From contig NZ_CP047045.1 in NCBI RefSeq assembly GCF_009792355.1, positions 1,452,501-1,516,500 of the forward strand: a stretch of 64,000 nucleotides of DNA, read 5' to 3'. The notes below the pieces were generated by a model. The model saw only the letters and a program-made list of their open reading frames with translations. It did no database searches and had not been told where the DNA came from. Shown here piece by piece: positions 60,398 to 64,000 of this stretch (the stretch's first letter is position 1; each line of letters starts with the position of its first letter). A program made the position numbers and the translations under genes. The DNA comes from Terricaulis silvestris (GTDB lineage: Bacteria; Pseudomonadota; Alphaproteobacteria; Caulobacterales; Aquidulcibacteraceae).

Positions 60398-61798
60398 CTA
60401 GCGAACCACGCGTGCGGTGTTCAACTCGCCGTGATCGAATGCCTTGCCGATCACGCGATTGCGACCGGTGCGCTTGGCTTCGTAGAGCGCTTCATCGGCG
60501 CGCTTCAGCAGTGTTTCGACGCTGTCATCGCTGTTGGTCGCGGCAGCGACGCCGATTGAGACCGTAACGTCGATCGCATGGGCCACACCCGGCACCATAA
60601 AGGGCGAGGCACATACTGAGCGCCGCAGACGTTCCGCCGCGAGACAAGCGATGTCGCCGGATGTTCGCGGCATGATCACCACGAACTCTTCGCCTCCCAT
60701 TCGGCACGCGAAATCCGATGGCCGCGTATTGGAGCCAAGCCGCACCGCGAAATCGCGCAACACAGCATCGCCGGCATCGTGACCATAGGTGTCGTTCAAC
60801 CGCTTGAAGTGATCGATGTCGATTGTCATCACCGACACCGCTTCGCCGCCGCACTGTGAACGCTGCACCAAGGGCGCGAGCTGCCCAAACAGGAAGCGGC
60901 GGTTGTAAAGCCCGGTGAGCTGGTCGGTGATCGCGAGTTCAAAGCTCTGGTCAAGCCGTGAGCGAAGTGCGTCCATGTAGCGCTTGCGGCGCATCAGCGT
61001 GCGCGCGCGCGCTTGGATTTCTTCTTCGTCGATTGGGCGCGCGATGATGTCGTGGGCGCCAAGCTCCAGCGCGCGGACTAGGCGCTGGCGATCATCGGGA
61101 TCGACGACGGCCAGGATCGGCAGGTGCCTGGTCGCTTCGCCTGAGCGCATCCGCGCGATAATACGGAAGCCGTCGAAGCTCTTGGCGGTGACCGAAACCA
61201 CGCAGAGATCGGGCGCTTCAGCCGCGTCGGCCTCGCCTAGCATGCAGACGCGATGCTCGACTTCGAGCGCCGCCTTGATGCGTTTGACCTGAGAAGCGTT
61301 GTCATCGACCACGAGCACATTGCCAGCGGTCAGGCGGTGCTGCTCCAGCGGATCGCGCGCGTCTTCGCCGATCACGCCCATGCGCTTGCCGCTGGCCTCG
61401 CGCGCGCGGAGTTCGTCGATCACCACTTTGAGGGCGAGCAGACTTTTCACCCGCGCTATCAGCTGCACGTCATCAATCGGCTTCGTCAGGAACTCTTCCG
61501 CGCCGGCTTGCAGCCCGCGCAACCGGTTCTCGCGATCATCGAGCGTCGTGAGGATGATAATAGGGATGTGCCGTGTTTCCGGCATCGACTTCAGCCGGCG
61601 GCAAGCTTCGTAGCCGTCGATGCCGCCTGGCATCATGACGTCGAGCAAAATGAGATCGGGCTTCTCGCGCTTGGCCAGCTGCACCGCTTCTTCGCCGCGC
61701 TGAGCCGTCAGCACGTCGTAATAGTCCGCGCCCAATTTCGCCTCGAGCAGACGGCGGTTGGCTTCGAGATCATCGACGACGAGGATACGCGCGCTCAA
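60398..61798 (-). CDS. pleD: diguanylate cyclase response regulator PleD
   Basis: 466 aa, REC-REC-GGDEF. The first receiver has LVVDD, phospho-Asp in LILLDVMMPGGIDGYE (53) and FLTKPIDD. The second is degenerate, with VVSV where the Asp would be. The cyclase domain has the active-site GGEEF at 368-372 and the inhibitory RPSD I-site just before it. In Caulobacter PleD makes cyclic di-GMP at the stalked pole to drive the swarmer-to-stalked transition. The start is TTG with GAGGAGG upstream; it lies 10 bp after divK. Confidence 0.95.
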   Translation of the reverse strand: MSARILVVDDLEANRRLLEAKLGADYYDVLTAQRGEEAVQLAKREKPDLILLDVMMPGGIDGYEACRRLKSMPETRHIPIIILTTLDDRENRLRGLQAGAEEFLTKPIDDVQLIARVKSLLALKVVIDELRAREASGKRMGVIGEDARDPLEQHRLTAGNVLVVDDNASQVKRIKAALEVEHRVCMLGEADAAEAPDLCVVSVTAKSFDGFRIIARMRSGEATRHLPILAVVDPDDRQRLVRALELGAHDIIARPIDEEEIQARARTLMRRKRYMDALRSRLDQSFELAITDQLTGLYNRRFLFGQLAPLVQRSQCGGEAVSVMTIDIDHFKRLNDTYGHDAGDAVLRDFAVRLGSNTRPSDFACRMGGEEFVVIMPRTSGDIACLAAERLRRSVCASPFMVPGVAHAIDVTVSIGVAAATNSDDSVETLLKRADEALYEAKRTGRNRVIGKAFDHGELNTARVVR

Positions 61799-61808
61799 GC
61801 GTGCCTCC

Positions 61809-62174
61809 TCATCCGATAAACTTGCGGATGGTTTCCAGAAAGGTCGTCACCGAGATCGGCTTCGACAAATAAGCGTCGCAGCCGGCGGCCATGATCTTCT
61901 GCTCGTCGCCGCGCATCGCGAAGGCGGTGACGGCGACCACCGGGATCGATTTCAGCGCAGGGTCTTTCTTGAGGCGATCGGTGATTTCCAGGCCGGAGAT
62001 TTCCGGCAGCTGGATATCCATGACAATGAGGTCGGGCCTGTGCTCGCGGGCGAGAGGGAGCGCCTGGCGGCCGTCGCGGGTTTTTACCGTGCGGTAGCCA
62101 AACGCCTCCAACAGGTCGTTGAACAGCCTCATATTGAGTTCGCTGTCTTCGACGATGAGAACGGTCTTGGCCAT
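61809..62174 (-). CDS. divK: single-domain response regulator DivK
   Basis: 121 aa, a lone receiver domain. [20 protein letters not shown], phospho-Asp in [16 protein letters not shown] (53), [26 protein letters not shown] with the conserved Thr and Lys. The sequence is that of DivK, which controls the DivJ/PleC kinases and DivL during the cell cycle. The linkage to pleD is that of Caulobacter. ATG 62174 begins [10 protein letters not shown]; an upstream in-frame ATG at 62219 is unlikely. Confidence 0.95.
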   Translation of the reverse strand: MAKTVLIVEDSELNMRLFNDLLEAFGYRTVKTRDGRQALPLAREHRPDLIVMDIQLPEISGLEITDRLKKDPALKSIPVVAVTAFAMRGDEQKIMAAGCDAYLSKPISVTTFLETIRKFIG

Positions 62175-62303
62175 TACCCGCTTCGCTTTCGCGACCCCGG
62201 CGCCCATTCGGACGCACATTCTTGCGCCCTTATAGCGTCAGGGCCTTAACAACCCATCGCAACACCAGCAATCTCGCTCCTCTCGTTAAGAACCTCTTAA
62301 GGA

Positions 62304-63197
62304 ATGAAAATGCGCCTCGGCGTGGACTTTGGCGGCACCAAGATCGAAGGCGCGCTGCTTGATTCAAAGGGAGAAATTCTAGTGCGCCAGCGTGTCCCCA
62401 ATCCTGGGGATTATCATAGCGCCGTGCGTGCGCTGGCCGATCTGACCGCGCGAATCGAACAAGCAGCGGGCGCCCGTGCCGACACGGTTGGCGTAGCGCT
62501 TCCCGGATCTCTCTCTCCAAAGACTGGAATGATCCGCAATGCGAACTCTGTGTGGATGAACGGCAAGCCGTTCTTAGAGGACCTGAAGGTCGCGCTCGGA
62601 CGCCCGGTGCGCGTCGAGAACGACGCCAATTGCTTCGCGCTCTCGGAGGCGGTGGACGGTGCGGCGGCGGGCGGACGCGTGGTGTTCGGGGTCATCATTG
62701 GCACGGGTTGCGGCGGCGGCGTGGTCGTTGATCGCAAGGTCGTGACGGGCGCGAACGCCATCGGCGGCGAATGGGGACACACGCCGCTGCCCTGGCCGCG
62801 CGAGGACGAGAAGCCGGTGCGCGATTGGTGCGGGCGCTGGGGTTGCCTCGAACAATGGATTTCCGGCACCGGGTTCAAACGCTGGGCCGGCATGAGCGCG
62901 GGTGACGCCGACAAGGCAGCGCAAGCTGGCGATCCCAAAGCGCGGGTCATGCTTGATCTGCTGGCGGATCGCATTTCGCGCAGCCTCGCCGTCGTAATCG
63001 ATATTCTTGACCCAGACGTGATCGTGTTCGGCGGCGGCGTGTCGAACGTGGAAAGCTTGTATCCCAGCATCCGCGGCAAACTGCTGGCGCACATCTTCTC
63101 CGACGTGCTGCATACGAGGCTCGTGCAGAACAAGCACGGCGATAGCTCCGGCGTACGCGGCGCCGCTTGGCTGTTCACGGCCGAGGAGGCGGCGTGA
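62304..63197 (+). CDS. ROK family sugar kinase (fructokinase-like)
   Basis: 297 aa. The N-terminal ATP motif is GVDFGGTKIEGALLD near residues 6-20; VENDANCFALSEA near 106-118 holds the catalytic Asp; IIGTGCGGGVVVD is the phosphate-2 loop; and the ROK zinc site follows with GGEWGHTPL and CGRWGCLEQWISG. It phosphorylates a hexose, most like fructose or mannose kinases (Mak), though N-acetylglucosamine kinase is possible. ATG 62310 is an alternative start. Confidence 0.88.
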   Translation: MKMRLGVDFGGTKIEGALLDSKGEILVRQRVPNPGDYHSAVRALADLTARIEQAAGARADTVGVALPGSLSPKTGMIRNANSVWMNGKPFLEDLKVALGRPVRVENDANCFALSEAVDGAAAGGRVVFGVIIGTGCGGGVVVDRKVVTGANAIGGEWGHTPLPWPREDEKPVRDWCGRWGCLEQWISGTGFKRWAGMSAGDADKAAQAGDPKARVMLDLLADRISRSLAVVIDILDPDVIVFGGGVSNVESLYPSIRGKLLAHIFSDVLHTRLVQNKHGDSSGVRGAAWLFTAEEAA

Positions 63198-63213
63198 GAA
63201 GCACAAACCGCAA

Positions 63214-63336
63214 CCCTCTCCCTCGCGGAGAGGGTCGGTCGCGTAGCGACCGGGGTGAGGGGCGTTCCAACACGCAGGCGCCTGATCGTCTGAACGCCTC
63301 TCACCCCCTGACCCCCTCTCCGCAAGGGAGAGGGGG
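63214..63336. repeat. composite palindromic intergenic repeat
   Basis: Three nested hairpins. CCCTCTCC-CTCGC-GGAGAGGG at 63214-63234; an outer pairing of the GGGGTGAGGGGCGTTC block near 63252 with the GAACGCCTCTCACCCC block near 63291; and CCCCCTCTCC-GCAAG-GGAGAGGGGG at about 63312-63336. This composite of CTCTCC boxes is a common dispersed palindromic repeat type in proteobacterial genomes. The last hairpin ends about seven bases before the dinB start and includes its ribosome-binding sequence. Confidence 0.7.
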
Positions 63337-63342
63337 AGCGCA

Positions 63343-64000
63343 GTGATCCTTTGCCGCGCCTGCGCTCGACCAACCGCAACATCACTCTGTGTGTGCGGTG
63401 AAGAGCAACCGCTTGAGCATGCTGAGCTGAACACGCTCTCAATCGCGCACCTCGATTGTGACGCGTTCTACGCTTCGATCGAAAAGCGCGACGATCCGAG
63501 TTTGCAACCATTTCCTGTAATCGTCGGTGGCGGCAAGCGCGGTGTCGTCTCCACCTGCTGCTATGTCGCGCGCGCGTACGGCGTTCGCTCTGCCATGCCG
63601 ATGTTCAAGGCGCTTCAGCTCTGCCCGCAAGCCAAGGTCGTGCACGGCGACATGAGCAAATACGTCGAAGAGGGCCGTCTCATCCGACACTTGATGGAAG
63701 ACCTGACGCCCCAAGTGCAGCCGCTCTCCATCGACGAGGCGTTCATGGACCTGACAGGCACCGAAGCGCTGCATGGCGGCTCTCCGGCGCAGTCGCTCAT
63801 CAAGCTGCAAAACAAGATCTGGGACGAGCGCCGCCTCACCGTTTCGATCGGCCTGAGTTTCAACAAATTCCTGGCCAAGACCGCGAGCGATCTCGACAAG
63901 CCGCGCGGGTTCTCCGTCATCGGCCGCGCCGAGGCGCTGACCTTCCTTGAGTCACGCTCAGTCAGCACTCTGCCAGGCGTCGGTCCGGCGGGCGCCACGG
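63343..64000 (+). CDS. dinB: DNA polymerase IV, 5' part
   Basis: About 219 residues are present before the window ends. An N-terminal Cys-rich segment (LCRACARPTATSLCVCGEE) precedes the polymerase, as in several alphaproteobacterial DinB proteins, and may bind zinc. The palm begins LSIAHLDCDAFYASIEKRDDP with the first catalytic Asp. The YVARAYGVRSAMPMFKAL block and LSIDEAFMDLTGTE with the catalytic D-E pair follow, then SIGLSFNKFLAKTASDLDKP. It performs error-prone bypass synthesis. The start is GTG 63343, five to seven bases after GGGAGAGGGGG. Confidence 0.93.
   Translation, partial: MILCRACARPTATSLCVCGEEQPLEHAELNTLSIAHLDCDAFYASIEKRDDPSLQPFPVIVGGGKRGVVSTCCYVARAYGVRSAMPMFKALQLCPQAKVVHGDMSKYVEEGRLIRHLMEDLTPQVQPLSIDEAFMDLTGTEALHGGSPAQSLIKLQNKIWDERRLTVSIGLSFNKFLAKTASDLDKPRGFSVIGRAEALTFLESRSVSTLPGVGPAGAT

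Overview
The window is high-GC chromosomal DNA of an alphaproteobacterium, most likely a Caulobacterales or Hyphomonadaceae-type organism. The support is the 23S-5S-tRNA-fMet order of the rRNA operon, an initiator tRNA with the A29-U41 anticodon-stem variant known from alphaproteobacteria, a divK-pleD pair, a CpaE-type ATPase, an F1-ATPase zeta inhibitor (DUF1476) next to the purine genes, and dinB with a Cys-rich N-terminus. No phage, insertion sequence or CRISPR array was seen; it reads as core genome with small accessory patches.

Layout. 1-2045: 3' end of a 23S gene, 5S, initiator tRNA and two terminators. 2062-5269: a surface-glycan patch with a GT4 glycosyltransferase, a methyltransferase, and a decayed second copy of that pair whose methyltransferase body is replaced by an unrelated methyltransferase gene. 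5404-7261: LytS/LytR-type two-component pair. 7408-10119: SDR, DusA, TauE/SafE exporter, DUF1289. 10325-17957: small secreted proteins, two acyl-CoA dehydrogenases around a DUF2306 protein, a TPR protein, and an alkylation-repair pair (Ada-AlkA fusion plus O6-methylguanine methyltransferase). 17893-26121: DUF2339 protein, SDR, GST, CHAD protein, thioesterase, a third acyl-CoA dehydrogenase, CbrC-like protein.

26122-26609 is the only long gene-free stretch; it holds a strong hairpin, a 90-bp inverted-repeat element and an unexplained structured segment. 26610-34147: CE15-type esterase, uracil-DNA glycosylase family protein, hydrolase, methyltransferase-like protein and a complete ferric-iron ABC importer. 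34293-39950: tRNA-Val, gph, glmU-rpiA, a SET-domain protein with a histone-H1-like tail, tRNA-Gln, tRNA-Pro, a monooxygenase-like lipoprotein and a GT25. 40555-45133: SppA, then a CpaE-like ATPase fused through one membrane helix to Sel1 repeats.

45137-55423 holds purine genes (purQ, purS, purC, purB, all minus strand) interrupted by a P450, a PstS-like lipoprotein flanked by two tiny membrane proteins, esterases and DUF1476. 55521-64000: RDD protein, MFS transporter, radC and map, DUF1036 protein, divK-pleD cell-cycle signalling, a ROK kinase, and dinB running off the end.

Most entries are housekeeping or secreted/envelope functions. The least expected items are the disrupted glycosyltransferase-methyltransferase duplication, the CpaE-Sel1 fusion, the SET protein with a basic tail, the paired 90-bp inverted repeats, palindromes centred on TATCGATA at two promoters, and a repeat hairpin that covers the dinB ribosome-binding site. 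All functions are read from sequence motifs; no database search was run.
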